In this document: positions 22,380 through 34,410 of the stretch, one piece after another
Position numbering within the stretch: position 1 is the first letter of the stretch
Layout: each line of letters begins with the position of its first letter
Origin: Saccharina japonica
Taxonomy: Eukaryota > Sar > Phaeophyceae > Laminariales > Laminariaceae
DNA: 64,000 bases
Direction: 5' to 3'
Assembly (NCBI GenBank): GCA_008828725.1
Contig: MEHQ01004485.1
Span: forward strand, 62,001-126,000
Made by a program: the position numbers and the translations under genes
Notes under the pieces: generated by a model
Seen by the model: the letters and a program-made list of their open reading frames with translations, nothing else
Database searches by the model: none
What the model was told of the DNA's origin: nothing

Positions 22380-25300
22380 ACCAGGCGGATGCTGTACGCT
22401 CCTATTACCTCACTGGAAGCCTCATACAGCACTTGCTCGACCTCTCAGAATGCCGGTTCTATTGTCCTCATCCCCAAGAAGAACGGCACAGTTCGGAAAA
22501 CGGCGAATTACAAGCGGCTCAGCACCCTTAGCTGCCTTAGCCAGCTCTCGGTGATCCGTGTCGGTGGGGTTTTCGACTCCTACCGGAAAGGACAAATCTT
22601 CTCCCTGCTTGGCCTCGTGTCTTCCTTCCACAAAATCACTATCGACAAGGATATAGAAAGCCCTGGCTGGATTCGACACGCCCACATGAGATTTAGAGTG
22701 GCTCGTCACGCCGAAACGTAGCAACGCCGCACGCAAGTGCTTCGTCAAGATCATCAACGGGGTCAACATGGACATCGATAAGGTAGCAGCGTACCTCGAT
22801 GACGTCGTCGTTTGAGACCTCAACCTCGCGACCCGCCTGACCAGCATCCGCTTCTTCTTCGAACGCCTTCAGAAGAATTACCTGAAGCGTCAGCCCTTCG
22901 AAGCAAAGCTAGGCGCCACCCACGCCGATATTCCGAAACCCAACCTCTTCTCCTGCGTCGTTATATTTGACTCTGACAAGGTCACTGCACTAACCAAGAT
23001 GCTCATGCTCAAGAATACTACGCCAACCCATTCACTGGTCGCATGAATTGGGTTCAACCGTGAACACCTGAGGAACATGTCGATTCGGCTCTATCCCATT
23101 CACGCACTGCATCAGCAGGGTGTCAATTTCGGTTTCACCCCGGAAATGGAACCTTTAGTTCACCAGATCGTCAGTGAACTCGCCACACCCATGATTGTGG
23201 TCTACCCGGACTGGAACGCGTCGCCGACAACTTCTATCGCTTTCGGTTCTCACTGCGACACCATCATGGACGGCTTCGCAACCATATAGCAGAACCAACC
23301 CGATGGCTCCGCACGCCCCATCGTCTTCATCAGTCGCAGCACCCTCGACAACGAACAATTATGAACACCCTTTGGACGCGAAGCTGGTAGCATCGCATGG
23401 GCCATCAAACACCTCCGCAGCCATGTCTGGTCTACCACGTTTCTCGTCTAGTCCAACCGTAAGAATACAAAGCTCACGTCTAGCGCTGGCTGGACTTCGT
23501 ATTATCTTACTCTTACATTTCGTGCTAGAGCATCGGAAAGACGCGTTCTACGGTAGAGGTAGCACGTTTTGGCTGAATCGTTTTCTGAACGACCTGGCTC
23601 CTTAACCCAAATTCGTCGGAGTTTCATTTTTGTGACGAAATATGTTTCAGAGTATAATTCGGTAACGAGCGTTCTCATCCGGCAGCACTTGTATTTTCCA
23701 CCAAACTATTGTCTTGGTGAGGCATGACGCTCCTTGAGTGAGGAGCTGAGAAACAATATGGCGCACCTCTATCGTAGCAGGCGTCGAAAGGCTCGGCTAA
23801 TGACAAGCTCGATTGTTTTCGCGTCTTCCACAACCCACCCCCGATTTCGATCTAATCGGCCCCAACCACCTCATCATCTTCGACACTGTCGGTATCTACC
23901 TCATCCAAGCCTGCAGTTGTACTCCGATCGAGCCTTCCACCCCAGGCATCGGCTGAGGTGGGCTCGCTGTGCCAGCTTCAAGCACCTTCAACTCCATCCC
24001 ACCGCTTCCCTACACCACCAACGACTTCAGTGATTTACGATGTCACGGGCCACATATGGATATCTTGGACTCGACTCAGACGTGTATGGCTCCGATCAAT
24101 GTTCCGAAAACTGCCACTGTTTTACGTGACACCTTTCCTGCTTCATCACTTCATGATCAAGACATCGTCCTTGGATCGCCTGGAGGCCTTGCTCTCGGCC
24201 TTCATTTCGCCCATCGCCGCCGGATCGCCACACAGCTTCCCTCTCGCCCCCCGCTTTGGCCAATACCCTCGCTGCAGTATAGCCTCGCAGCCATTCCATC
24301 GGCCCCAGCATTGATGAAGATCTCACCGCCGAATCGCTTCGCAACCTGCGTCTCGGTCGCAGTTTAGCTCGAAACCCAGCCGCCAGGTCGCCTCGCAGCT
24401 TCCCTCCCGGTCTTCTCTCTTCCCACGACCTCACCAACGACCTCGCCTCGTAGCGTCTCCGCTGGTCGACGCTACATTCAAGACCTCCACAGTTGACTCG
24501 TCTGCCGTGTTTCCATGGGCAACATCTCTACCCTTGCCCACATTGTCGAATCGCCTTCCAGCTCCGAGCGAGCAGCCGTGGTCGCTGGCACTCTTCTGGT
24601 TTCCGCTTCCAGGGCACTCTCCGCCTCTCCATCGCCCACCCCAGGCGTCTGGGTTTCAATCACTTCTCGTCCCGTGTCGGGTGTCATGTGTTAATGGACT
24701 TACCACCACTCCGCGGCCGCCAAGGAACTCCACTCACTGCCTCGGAATACGGTTTGGCCGTCGGTCTTGGGCCACCGCGATTTTGAAGCCACCCTCCACT
24801 CATCGTCGCCCGCCCACTTCGACTCCATGGCTATTAACCCGGGATACCCGCAAAGCCCACCGCTGCGTACCACACGACCCGGGCTCACCTACGGCCGGAT
24901 CCACTACTACCTGGGCAGTTCTCGCTGCCTCGGCGCAGCAAACCTCCCCTGGAACTCCTCCGTCGGCACCTTTTACCCGGCCACCGACGCCTCAATTACT
25001 GCAACCCGTTGTCGAGTCTGATGCAAATTTAGGCCGTTTCCTGCGTTGAGCACTACGCCTAGACCGGTTCGGCGCGTGAACAACGCGACGAGCCGCTCGG
25101 CGCCACTACCCTCATCTTCGTTTCACTGGCCTCACCTTCACCACCGCCGGATCACCTTCATCCCCTCGAACTGTCGCTGGCCACTTTTGGAGGTCTTGAC
25201 CCTCCCTGGAAAACGCCAACTAGACGCCCCTCACGACCAGACGGGTCTTATCATCCCCCGACCGCACACGACCTCCCCGCGCCAGGTCAACACGGCCCCT

Positions 25301-27120
25301 AGTCCATCTTCCACCTAACCACCCGGCGTCTATGGATCCTGCATACATGCCACTCCACCACCTTCTGCCATTTTCGTGTTTCTCGAACACTCAGCATGTT
25401 TATGCGCTTTCACTGGTGGATCGGCACGGACGTGTCTACTGCAGCCTTACGTTCCAGGCGCTCACGACTCCGCGCCGAACCCTTTCGCTGGCGTACCCCT
25501 CCTTAGCGTTACGAATTGGCCCCGGTATTCTCGTCCGCATGTACTATTTCGATCCTCTGCCCATAACGCCTTGAAGAAACGTGTACTTCCCGCTCGTCAT
25601 CGACTGCTTCAGCCGTCGTGCCGGTAAGTACGCCACCACTCAAGCTAAGTTCACCGCACCCAGCACGGTCGACATTCTCGTCGACCGCTACATTCCGCTC
25701 TGGGCGTGCCCCTTCAGCCTCGTTTCAAACAAAGGCATTCACGTCTGCCCTAAACGTCGCGCTTGTTTAGAGCGCCTCGGCACCAACAAGCTCGCCACGA
25801 GCGTCTTATCGCGGTATATTAGATAAATCACATTACGGCTGAACTTCTCGCTATAGTGGGCCACGGACAACAAAAATACTGGGACATACCACTGCCGCGC
25901 GTCGAGCTCGACTAAAACAACCCCGTCAGTACCGCCACCGGTCTTTTCTCCCACACAGGTCACATTGGCCGGTCTGTTCGACTCCCTTTCTTCGTCTTTG
26001 ACCACCCAACCACCGGTGGCCAGTAAAGCCTCAACCGGGACCAGCTGGCGTACATCGACCTCGCCATCACTCGCCAACATCGCGCCTACCGCGCCGTTCG
26101 AGAATTCCACGGCATCTACATATTGCGTCTAAACCGTCGCAACGCCTCCATCATGGATGTCCTCCGCAACTCACTCCCATTTTACATCGGTCAGTGTGCG
26201 CGGACCTCCAACACCGCTGTTTGCATCCGCGAAGGCGCCAGAAAAGGCACCAATGCGACGTCCTCAATATCAAGCTTTTTTTCAACTGGATCGGCCAATT
26301 CAGGACTCTTGCCGTGGGCCCTGACGGTCGACGCCTTCAAGACAAGCTCTTGTACTTTGTCCGTTCCTCTTACGTGACAGAACACGACCAAAACCTCTCG
26401 TATCCGTTGTTCGGTGCAACTCTGGCCGGAACCCCGACCACATTCAAGACCCGACAAAGCGTATCCCCGCCGATCTCACCAGGTACGTGCTCAACTCTGT
26501 TTAGTCCAAGTCTCCGCCCTTTTACGTCACCCAAGACGACAATTCTCCGTCGCCTGAACTCCTCGAGGTCGACCAGATATTGAACAACAAACTGGGTCGT
26601 GGCTGGGCAGGTGTTATCGCCGTCTTTTACAAGACACACGTTGACAGGTACATCAGCGCATCTTGAAAACACGAAGGGGACGTTCAATAACACCGGCTTC
26701 ACATCCTTTGCAACCGGCCGGTTATCCTTGCCCAGAACCGGAGGCGAATCGATTGTACGGACATATGCGCAACCGGGCCGCTCGTTGCGAATTGTCGTGG
26801 TCCCGCGGCGAGATGTTCCTAGCCCCCGGATACTGCTTCGTCCCGCGCGCGCAAAGCCCTTTTCGCTTCAGCTATTCAAAACTTCCTGCCGGACCACATG
26901 CATCCGGTACAAGACCCGCAATGAAGATTCAGCAAAGTATCGGCTCTCCCCTCCACCGACAAGTGCTTAGCCGACTACAAAAATCGTCCGCTTTCTCGAC
27001 GACCCGGGCCTGATCAAGATCAAACTTCTTTCGTCGATATACAACAACTTACGGAGAGCTGTCCAACGATCCCTAGTGTCTTCAGCGTCATCAGGCCGGT
27101 GAACTGGACCGCGGTGTACT
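22380..27120 (+). mobile_element. Ty3/Gypsy-type LTR retrotransposon, strongly decayed
   Basis: Parts are recognisable in order on the plus strand. A reverse transcriptase stretch near 22.45-22.85 kb shows IVLIPKKNGTVRK and YLDDVVV. RNase H lies near 23.2-23.5 kb (PDGSARPIVFISRSTLDNE). An integrase core lies near 25.58-25.85 kb (VIDCFSRRAG, then CPFSLVSNKG). A further C-terminal part runs to about 26.2 kb. The gap between RNase H and integrase (about 2 kb) is longer than usual and C-rich, and may include another insertion. I could not identify LTRs. The element is broken in many places and looks old. Confidence 0.75.
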
Positions 27121-27339
27121 ACGGATCGATGACGCTCCCCTCCCACCCCGCCCCTATCAGCCTTACCAGTTTACAGTAGAAGATGGTTCGCGGATGCGGT
27201 AGATATACGTATTCGTATAATAACGAATATATTTCATCCTTGCGTTTTCCGAGCCCGGTGCCCATTGGTAGAGGGAGGTACCCCGCCCGCGCTCGGCCAA
27301 TGGGGGGCCACGGCGCGCGCGGGGGGAGTTTCACCCCGG

Positions 27340-27960
27340 GGGAACCCCCCAGTCTCGTCGCACCCGTGGACGTTAGGGCCCCATCCCCGGATCGGCAAAC
27401 ACTTGGGGACGAAATCAGTGATGCCTTGGCTAGAACGTTCTATGAACGCTGTGGACACCTCAACCCACCGGCCAATCGCTGATTGGCTGAGGCTCGATAA
27501 TAAAGCCGGCGCCACCCGGGGGCGATAGGGTCCCAACCCCTGATCGAAAATCCCTCTTTAGATGTTCAACTCCAACAACCCGGTGACGAAAATGAGTTTC
27601 CCCTGGTCGACACTGCCCCGCACGGTGTGGAAACCCCAACCCCATCGGTCAATCGTTCATGGGCAGCGGCTCGAAAATACGCCAACGCCACCGGTGGTCG
27701 ATAGGGCCTCATCCGCGGTTCGGCAATGCCTCTGTAACTCTACAAATCCAATCGTGTTCCGCTCGGGTCGACACCGTCCCGCGCAGTTGAAAACCCCAAC
27801 CCCATCGGCTGATCGCTATTCCGTTGGGGCTCCAAAATCAAGGTAGCGCCACCTCCATCAACGCGGGGGCCAAACCCGAGTCCCTCCAGGTCGATACTGC
27901 CACGCGGGGTGTGGAAATCCCAGTGCCACTGACGCCATTGGTGATTGGCTGCAATGGATA
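27340..27960. repeat. Degenerate tandem repeat, about 125-165-bp units
   Basis: Three to four units share GGTCGACACTGCCCCGC (27,606, 27,766, 27,890), GTGTGGAAACCCCAACCCC and a GCCAATCGCTGATTGGCT-like block. The unit is GC-rich and contains short inverted CCAAT/ATTGG motifs. No coding signal was seen. Confidence 0.55.
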
Positions 27961-28710
27961 TGACGTTACTTCGGATTGGGGAATCTCACAAGTATGGCAA
28001 GGAAGTTTTAGCGCAGGGCTCGTGTAATTTTGGCAGCAATATACCGCCTCCATTATTTGTAGGAAACCCCTTGGGTGTCCGTAAAAAAGGCCACCAGAAC
28101 CAGCGCTGTGGGCCACGTGAGCACCCACTAGAGGCGCCGGTCTATCCAGCATTAGTTTTACGGCGTCGTGGTGGAGGAACTGGCGGAAATTTCCGGAGGT
28201 AAGACAAGTTAATACATGAATGCGGTGTTGGCCTCAGTAGGGGCGAGACAGCATGGGTAGGAAGCCAGGCTATCGTTCTCGCGCCATGGCATCCCTTGTT
28301 TGACCAAACTACTTGGGTACGAAAGCGAACTCACACCATAATCCTCTCAAATCATTGTTAGGGTGATAGATTAATACAGATTCGTGCATGCAGTCCGAAA
28401 TGTATCAAATTGTAAAAAACAATCGCGATTTTCCGTCGAAACGTGTGACTTGTGCGTACAGCTGAGTATGTGGGACCGACGTTCGTAGGTTGCTGTTTTG
28501 GCTTTTTTTTGTGGCTTAGCGTGTACTGCCGTGCTGCTGTTTGGCATGCTGCGTGGAGGGGTTAGTGGGTGGGTCGATGGGTTCCAGGGTAGGCGAGGGG
28601 ATGTATGGTTTTTTGTAAGGAATTATATTCAAGTACAGCAGGACGGTGCTGCTGCTGCAGTAGTCCGTACTCTATCCTTCTGCGGCACTGTGTGTTGGTT
28701 TGTTCATCTT
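27961..28710. other. Flank of the Copia element, nothing recognised
   Basis: No gene or RNA recognised. The sequence just before 28,711 is pre-insertion DNA. Confidence 0.4.
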
Positions 28711-28715
28711 CTCCG

Positions 28716-28941
28716 TGTTCGTTTGGATCGTGTCAGCAACGACGGTTACAAACGTTGTAGAGGGTTGCGTATATATTCGCAGGCGTTATTGTGGAATTCT
28801 TGCCTCGTGGGGGAGGAGGGTTCGAGCACTCCGCTCTCTCTCCGCTCTCTCTCTCTCGCTCTGTCCTCTAATGCAACGACCTTAAAACATCTCATCAGAC
28901 TGCTGGGCAGTCAGGGCATCCAGATTTGCAATCTAGGAACA
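28716..28941 (+). repeat. 5' LTR of the Copia element
   Basis: 226 bp, TG...CA ends, with a CT-rich (CTCTCTCC) stretch near the end. It is preceded by CTCCG. Confidence 0.93.
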
Positions 28942-28998
28942 CACTAGTGTGGGTTGTCAAAAGCTTGACGTTGTCAGGTCTGGAAGAAGAAGTCAAGA

Positions 28999-31900
28999 AT
29001 GGCTTCCGGGTCGGCTCAAGACGAGCCAGGCCTTCCCAAAGATGAGGTTCAACAGCTGAGGCAGGAGTTTCAGCTGGTGGTCAAGCATTGGCAAGTGTCA
29101 ACGATGCATGCCATGAGGGACGTGATCGCCGAGTTCACGAGGAACAAAGGCCGATCTGAGTCCAGCAGTGCTGGGAGCAGCGCTGCTGGAAGGGAAAGCC
29201 CACGAGGGGCTGAACCCTCTGCTGTTGTACGAGAAACTTCTGCTGCTGCTGGAGGCGTGGCAGAAGATACAGCAGCTGGAAGAGAGACAAGTTTGCGTGG
29301 GGATGCCTCACGCAATCTCGGAGCGACGGGACGCAGAGAGGCTGCTGTCCCTGTCGAGGCGGGCCCAGCCAGGGGCCAGCCTGACCAGCCAAGGAGGGCT
29401 GGCGAATGGGATGAAATCCCAGGTGGTGAGTTGGGTGGTGGTTTTGATCTGCCCATCTCGCGCCATTTTTCCTACAAGCACAGCGCTGCTGTAGCGAATA
29501 GCCCAAGAAGGGCAAATCCCACTCCTATAAGAGAGACTACTGCTGCTGTTGGAGCATGCATTGGCCAATCGGAGTCCGGCAACGCCGAGAGTAGCGCTGC
29601 TGTAGGGAATAGCCCAAGAAGGGCAGGACCCACTCCTTTACGAGAGACTCTTGCTGCTGTTGGAGCAGCCATTGGCCAATCGGAGTCCGGCAGCGCCGAG
29701 AAAAGCGCTGCTGTAGGGAAGAGCCCACAAGGGGCAGGACCCATCTCTGCTGTACGAGGTACTACGGCAGGAGGAGAGACGATTTTTCGTGATGATGATT
29801 CGCGGGATTTCGGATCGACGGGACGCGGGAAAACTGCTTCTTGTCGAGGTTGGCCAGCCAGGGGTCAGCCATACCGGCCAAGGAGGTCTGGTAAGAGGGG
29901 TGCAAACCCCAGCGGTGAGTCCCGTAGAGACTCAGCCGCGACTGCCGGTGGCAATGGCAGCAGCGCCAAGGCCACCGAAGGTAGTACTTTCGCAGGGAAG
30001 TGCTTCAAGTGTGGCAAGAAGGGCCATATGATCGCAAACTGTAGAGAGAAGCGGTGCAGTGGTTGCAACGGACTGGGGCACTCTGGCGATGTTTGCCCCA
30101 CGCCGAAAGAAGAGGCTGTGCTGTCGATGGCGAGCGAGGTTGGAGCAAAGGACGTTGATATTGGTACGGCCCAGGCTTCAGCTTTCAAGGCCGAAGAGAC
30201 AGGCAAGTGCAGTGATGGTTTGGGCAGAATGGGGGAAGGAGAGTCGGCTTTTCAGGTAGGAGACGAGATTTGGATCTGCGATAGTGGAGCGTCTACTCAC
30301 ATGACGCCCTCAGCAGATTGCATGCTCAACTACAGAGAATGCAACCTAAAACTGCGCATCGCCGATGGTTCAACTCGCTCCATCGAAGGATACGGTGATG
30401 TTCGCTTTGTCTTTCGGTCCGGAAACGGTCTCGTACAAGTGCTGATGACTAACGTTGCGCACGTGCCAGACCTCCGCTATCACCTATTTTCCCTGCCCAC
30501 TCTCGTCAAAAACGGCCATACGTTCGAAGGACGCCCCTCGGGGATTGTAGTCCGGCTCAAGTCAGAGCGTTCGATCGTGTTCCCGTTGAGTGGGACCCTG
30601 TACAGTCTTTACGGCTACCGGGTCGACAGCAGTAGTGGGGAAAATGCCTGTGCTGTACTCGCCCCAGGGCAACAGCCCAGTAAGCCCGCGATCGACATCA
30701 ACGACTACCACTGCGCGGCTGGACACTCCCACGAGGTTCTACTCCGCAAGACCGCGGAGCAGCAAGGAATCGTCCTCAAGGGAAACCTGCTGGAATGCAG
30801 GGGGTGCTCCATGGCGAAGGGACTTCGCAAGAGCATCAAGCAATCCACGCACACACGAGCGGGTAAGAAGCTCGGGAGGGTGTTTGTGGATTTGAGTGGC
30901 CCCAAGGTGGTAGAGTCTCTCGGCAGGAAGCGGTACACTCTCATTGTGCGCGATGACTTTTCACGGTATACTTGGGTGTATTTCATACGCCACAAGTCGG
31001 ACGCCGCGGAATTGTTCGAGCAGTTCCTCGCGGATTCTCGCGCAGACGATGTCCCTTCGAAAGTGGTCATCGTCCGATCGGACGGGGGTGGTGAATTCCG
31101 TGGGGGGAAGTTTGGAGACCTGTGTAGAACACGAGGGATCAAGCAGGAATTCACGACGGCAGACAGCCCCCAGTTTAATGGGGTAGCAGAGCGCGCGCTA
31201 GGCTTGATTGAGACGGCCGCAATGGCGGGCCGAATCCAGGCTCGCGAGCTATACCCCGGCGCGCAACTACCTGCAACTGAGTCGTTGTGGGCTGAAGCGT
31301 CGCACTGGGCGTGCGATGCTTTGAACCGTACAGCAACCACCGCTAACCCCGAGAGCAAGTCACCATACGAGATGTGGTATGGTAGACCCCCCCCGGTAGT
31401 ACTTCTACCTTTCCTCAAGCCTGGCTACTGCAAGGTGAAGAGGGAGAACAAGTCCCAGGCGAAAGCACAGGAGTGTTTTTACCTTGGCCCTGCACCCAAC
31501 TACCCCCGAGACTCGGTGCGAGTGCTGACTAGACACCGTACCGTACTGATCACGCGCAACATAACCTGGCAGCGCGTGTCACCTGCACCACCTGTACCTG
31601 CCCAGTCGAGTGACTCCCTGTCTATGGAAGAGGGGGGGTCCGAGGCAGACGACGGAAGCACGTCAGATCGAGGTGGTGGGGGGGTGGTGCATGAGCTAGA
31701 CGAAGGTTTGGCTCGCCTGAACGACCTCGATTTGACGTGGGGGTTCGATCTGGACGCGTTTTTGGAGGAGCGCGCCCAGCAGGCACCTGCCGCCGGCGAT
31801 GCCGGCGACGGGAATTCAGAGACGACGGGCTCGTCTCAAGGGGGCGCGGTGGGCGCCTCCTCGGCCCCGGTAGGGAGGGTCGAAACAGCCGAGACGACGG

Positions 31901-33876
31901 GCTCGTCTCAAGGGGGCGCGGTGGGCGCCTCCTCGGTCCCGGCAGGGAGGGCCGAAAGCGACCCGGGCGAGGCATCAGCCTCCGACACCGACCAAGGGAA
32001 CGGTGAGGATCCACCCGCGGTCCTGTCGGGGAGACCAGCTCACGAGCTCAGCAGCTGGGGACGGCTCCCCGCGACAGTAAGGGGCCGAACCCGGGGTCAG
32101 AGCCAACGCTTGGAAGGCGAGCCTGCTGAAGGCCGGCTAAGGATGAGGCCTGAGGTCGCGGACGCGCTGCTTGCGGCAGTGTTCAAGTTGACGATGTCTA
32201 GGAGAACGCAGAACAGCACATCCTGGACGACGGAGGACGCACTGGCTCTGATGGCTGGAGGACCTGCAGCAGATAACAAAGGGGAGTTAAGCGTGCGCAT
32301 GCCGAGTGGATTCCCGGAAGACGTAGAACCGCCCCCTCAGTCCGTAGCAGATGTCGAGCGTTCACAGTACAAAGCGGCGTGGCAAGAGGCCATGAAGATT
32401 GAATTGGACGGTCACAAAACGACCGGTACGTTTGAAGCAGCGATACCGCCGCAAGGGCGGAAACCTGTAGGATCGAAGTGGGTGTTTACCTACAAGACGG
32501 ACAAGGATGGCCTGATAGTAAAGACAAAGGCTAGACTTGTGGCTAAGGGGTTTAGCCAGGTGCAGGATGTAGATTACTTTCAAACATTCGCACCAACTCC
32601 CTCGTCAGCGTCAGTTAAAATTCTGGCAGCTGTTGCCAACGAACACGGTCTGAAGATCTTTCATTTAGACGTCGCACAAGCCTTTGTTCGCGCGAAACTC
32701 GACGCCGAGATATACATGAAACTACCCGGTGGGTGTGGTGACATGTCAGGCAAAATCGTTCGCCTGAACCGATCGCTGTATGGTCTGAAGCAGAGTGGAC
32801 GACAGTGGGCCGGATTATTGGTAGAAACCGTGGTAGAGTACGGTATGGAGCAGTGTAGGACTGATCCTTGTGTTTTTCGCATGGTTGTGGACGGCAAGGT
32901 ACAACTGGTCATGGCTGTTCATGTGGATGACATCGTGATTGCAGGTTCGGACGAGTCATGCAGAGATTTTCATGCCGCGTTAGTAACGAAATTCCCCACG
33001 AATAACCTCGGAGAACTGACTTGGTACACTGGTTGTGCTTTCAAACGCGACTGGGAATTGGGGACTTTGGAGATTACGCAGAAGGCGTTTATTGAGAGCA
33101 TGTTGAATCGTTTTGGCGTTAACTCATCCTCTGACATCCCCGCTACCCCTGGTGTGGAACTAGGTCCAAGAGAGGAAGGCGAACCTGGTGGAGACTGGCC
33201 TTACAGGGAGGCTGTGGGCAGTTTGATGTGGCTGTCGACCATGACGAGGCCGGACATCTCCAACGCTGTGCGTGCTGTGGCGCGTCACTCTCACAACCCT
33301 ACTGAGAGGCACTGGAGGGCAGTTTTGAAGATTATGGAGTACCTTCACGGGACCAGGTTTTTGGGATTGACTTTTGTGCGGGGTTCGGGACTGGATTTGA
33401 ATGCGTATAGTGATGCCGATTATGCTGATAAGGCGAATGATAGGCGCTCGGTATCGGGGACGGTAGTTACCCTGGGGGGTGCGGCCGTCAGTTGGGCAAG
33501 TAGTACGCAGAGGTGTGTTACATTGTCCACAGCAGAAGCAGAGTACGTTGCCCTAGGTGAAGGGGTGAAGGAGGCTTTGTTCACGGGCGCGGTCTTATCG
33601 TTTATTTGTCCAGAGCTAAGCGGATCATGTGTCCGGGTTTTCGAAGATAACCAGGGGGCCATAGCATTGGCTCAGAACCCTCTTAGTTCTGCTCGGAGCA
33701 AGCATATCGACGTACGTTTTCATTTTGTTAGGGAGCTGCTTCGTGCGAAGAAGATCGACATTCAGTTCGTAGCTTCGAAAGACCAGCATGCGGATATTTT
33801 GACGAAATCCCTTGCTGCGACCCCTTTTAAGCTTCACCGTAGGTTCTTGTTGAATCTGCCGTTGGAGGGTGAGTAA
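28999..33876 (+). CDS. Copia Gag-Pol polyprotein (1,625 aa)
   Basis: Domains are in Copia order, with integrase before reverse transcriptase. Residues 1-330 are Gag, with Ala/Ser-rich tandem repeats around residues 160-250. Two CCHC knuckles follow near residues 335-366 (CFKCGKKGHMIANC and CSGCNGLGHSGDVC). The aspartic protease is near residue 428 (DSGASTHMT). The integrase has an HHCC zinc site near 570-605 and a core with FVDLSGP and RSDGGGEF near 629-700. An acidic Gly/Ser-rich linker contains a duplicated TTGSSQGGAVGASS block. The reverse transcriptase has HVDDIVIAG near residue 1308, and RNase H has STAEAEYVAL and ARSKHIDVRFHF. I saw no separate gag frame. It looks whole, and the 1,625-aa length is normal for the family. 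Confidence 0.95.
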   Translation: MASGSAQDEPGLPKDEVQQLRQEFQLVVKHWQVSTMHAMRDVIAEFTRNKGRSESSSAGSSAAGRESPRGAEPSAVVRETSAAAGGVAEDTAAGRETSLRGDASRNLGATGRREAAVPVEAGPARGQPDQPRRAGEWDEIPGGELGGGFDLPISRHFSYKHSAAVANSPRRANPTPIRETTAAVGACIGQSESGNAESSAAVGNSPRRAGPTPLRETLAAVGAAIGQSESGSAEKSAAVGKSPQGAGPISAVRGTTAGGETIFRDDDSRDFGSTGRGKTASCRGWPARGQPYRPRRSGKRGANPSGESRRDSAATAGGNGSSAKATEGSTFAGKCFKCGKKGHMIANCREKRCSGCNGLGHSGDVCPTPKEEAVLSMASEVGAKDVDIGTAQASAFKAEETGKCSDGLGRMGEGESAFQVGDEIWICDSGASTHMTPSADCMLNYRECNLKLRIADGSTRSIEGYGDVRFVFRSGNGLVQVLMTNVAHVPDLRYHLFSLPTLVKNGHTFEGRPSGIVVRLKSERSIVFPLSGTLYSLYGYRVDSSSGENACAVLAPGQQPSKPAIDINDYHCAAGHSHEVLLRKTAEQQGIVLKGNLLECRGCSMAKGLRKSIKQSTHTRAGKKLGRVFVDLSGPKVVESLGRKRYTLIVRDDFSRYTWVYFIRHKSDAAELFEQFLADSRADDVPSKVVIVRSDGGGEFRGGKFGDLCRTRGIKQEFTTADSPQFNGVAERALGLIETAAMAGRIQARELYPGAQLPATESLWAEASHWACDALNRTATTANPESKSPYEMWYGRPPPVVLLPFLKPGYCKVKRENKSQAKAQECFYLGPAPNYPRDSVRVLTRHRTVLITRNITWQRVSPAPPVPAQSSDSLSMEEGGSEADDGSTSDRGGGGVVHELDEGLARLNDLDLTWGFDLDAFLEERAQQAPAAGDAGDGNSETTGSSQGGAVGASSAPVGRVETAETTGSSQGGAVGASSVPAGRAESDPGEASASDTDQGNGEDPPAVLSGRPAHELSSWGRLPATVRGRTRGQSQRLEGEPAEGRLRMRPEVADALLAAVFKLTMSRRTQNSTSWTTEDALALMAGGPAADNKGELSVRMPSGFPEDVEPPPQSVADVERSQYKAAWQEAMKIELDGHKTTGTFEAAIPPQGRKPVGSKWVFTYKTDKDGLIVKTKARLVAKGFSQVQDVDYFQTFAPTPSSASVKILAAVANEHGLKIFHLDVAQAFVRAKLDAEIYMKLPGGCGDMSGKIVRLNRSLYGLKQSGRQWAGLLVETVVEYGMEQCRTDPCVFRMVVDGKVQLVMAVHVDDIVIAGSDESCRDFHAALVTKFPTNNLGELTWYTGCAFKRDWELGTLEITQKAFIESMLNRFGVNSSSDIPATPGVELGPREEGEPGGDWPYREAVGSLMWLSTMTRPDISNAVRAVARHSHNPTERHWRAVLKIMEYLHGTRFLGLTFVRGSGLDLNAYSDADYADKANDRRSVSGTVVTLGGAAVSWASSTQRCVTLSTAEAEYVALGEGVKEALFTGAVLSFICPELSGSCVRVFEDNQGAIALAQNPLSSARSKHIDVRFHFVRELLRAKKIDIQFVASKDQHADILTKSLAATPFKLHRRFLLNLPLEGE

Positions 33877-34184
33877 GGGGTATGAGCATTATCCGATGTA
33901 CCATGTTTGAGTTATGCGAGGAATAATTTGTCAGGTCGCCACCCCGCGCTACTTTGAGGGGCATGGGTGAGTAGGGCACCACTTGGCATCCTATTTTCTG
34001 GCCATGGTCATCGTTTGGAATGCGGCCGTTGTTTCAACTGCAATGGTTTGGAGTATATGAGTTATACAGGGGGTTTTGATCCGGTGGCCGGGTTTCCTCC
34101 TGCGGGACTGTTGTTGGCTGTTAGGTCCTAGCTTGTTTTGAATGTCCTTTCGGTCTTGTCATTGCTGTCAAGAGTCAGGGAGGG

Positions 34185-34410
34185 TGTTCGTTTTCATCGT
34201 GTCAGCAACGACGGTTACAAACGTTGCAGAGGGTTGCGTATATATTCGCAGGCGTTATTGTGGAATTCTTGCCTCGTGTGGGAGGAGGGTTCGAGCACTC
34301 CGCTCTCTCTCCGCTCTCTCTCTCTCGCTCTGTCCTCTAATGCAACGACCTTAAAACATCTCATCAGACTGCTGGGCAGTCAGGGCATCCAGATTTGCAA
34401 TCTAGGAACA
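34185..34410 (+). repeat. 3' LTR of the Copia element
   Basis: 226 bp, differing from the 5' LTR at four positions, and followed by the CTCCG target duplication. Confidence 0.93.

Larger units (their letters stand above)
28716..34410 (+). mobile_element. Ty1/Copia LTR retrotransposon, looks whole (5,695 bp)
   Basis: Two 226-bp LTRs (28,716-28,941 and 34,185-34,410) begin TGTTCG and end GGAACA. The 5-bp target duplication CTCCG sits at 28,711-28,715 and 34,411-34,415. A purine-rich tract (AGAGTCAGGGAGGG) precedes the 3' LTR. One uninterrupted polyprotein frame fills the inside. The LTRs differ at 4 of 226 positions, so the insertion is fairly recent on the scale of this window, though a date needs the local mutation rate. 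I could not match the primer-binding site to a specific tRNA. Confidence 0.95.

Noticed and set aside
28498-28947. 149-codon frame before the Copia polyprotein
   Set aside because: It overlaps the 5' LTR and its similarity is explained by the LTR itself.
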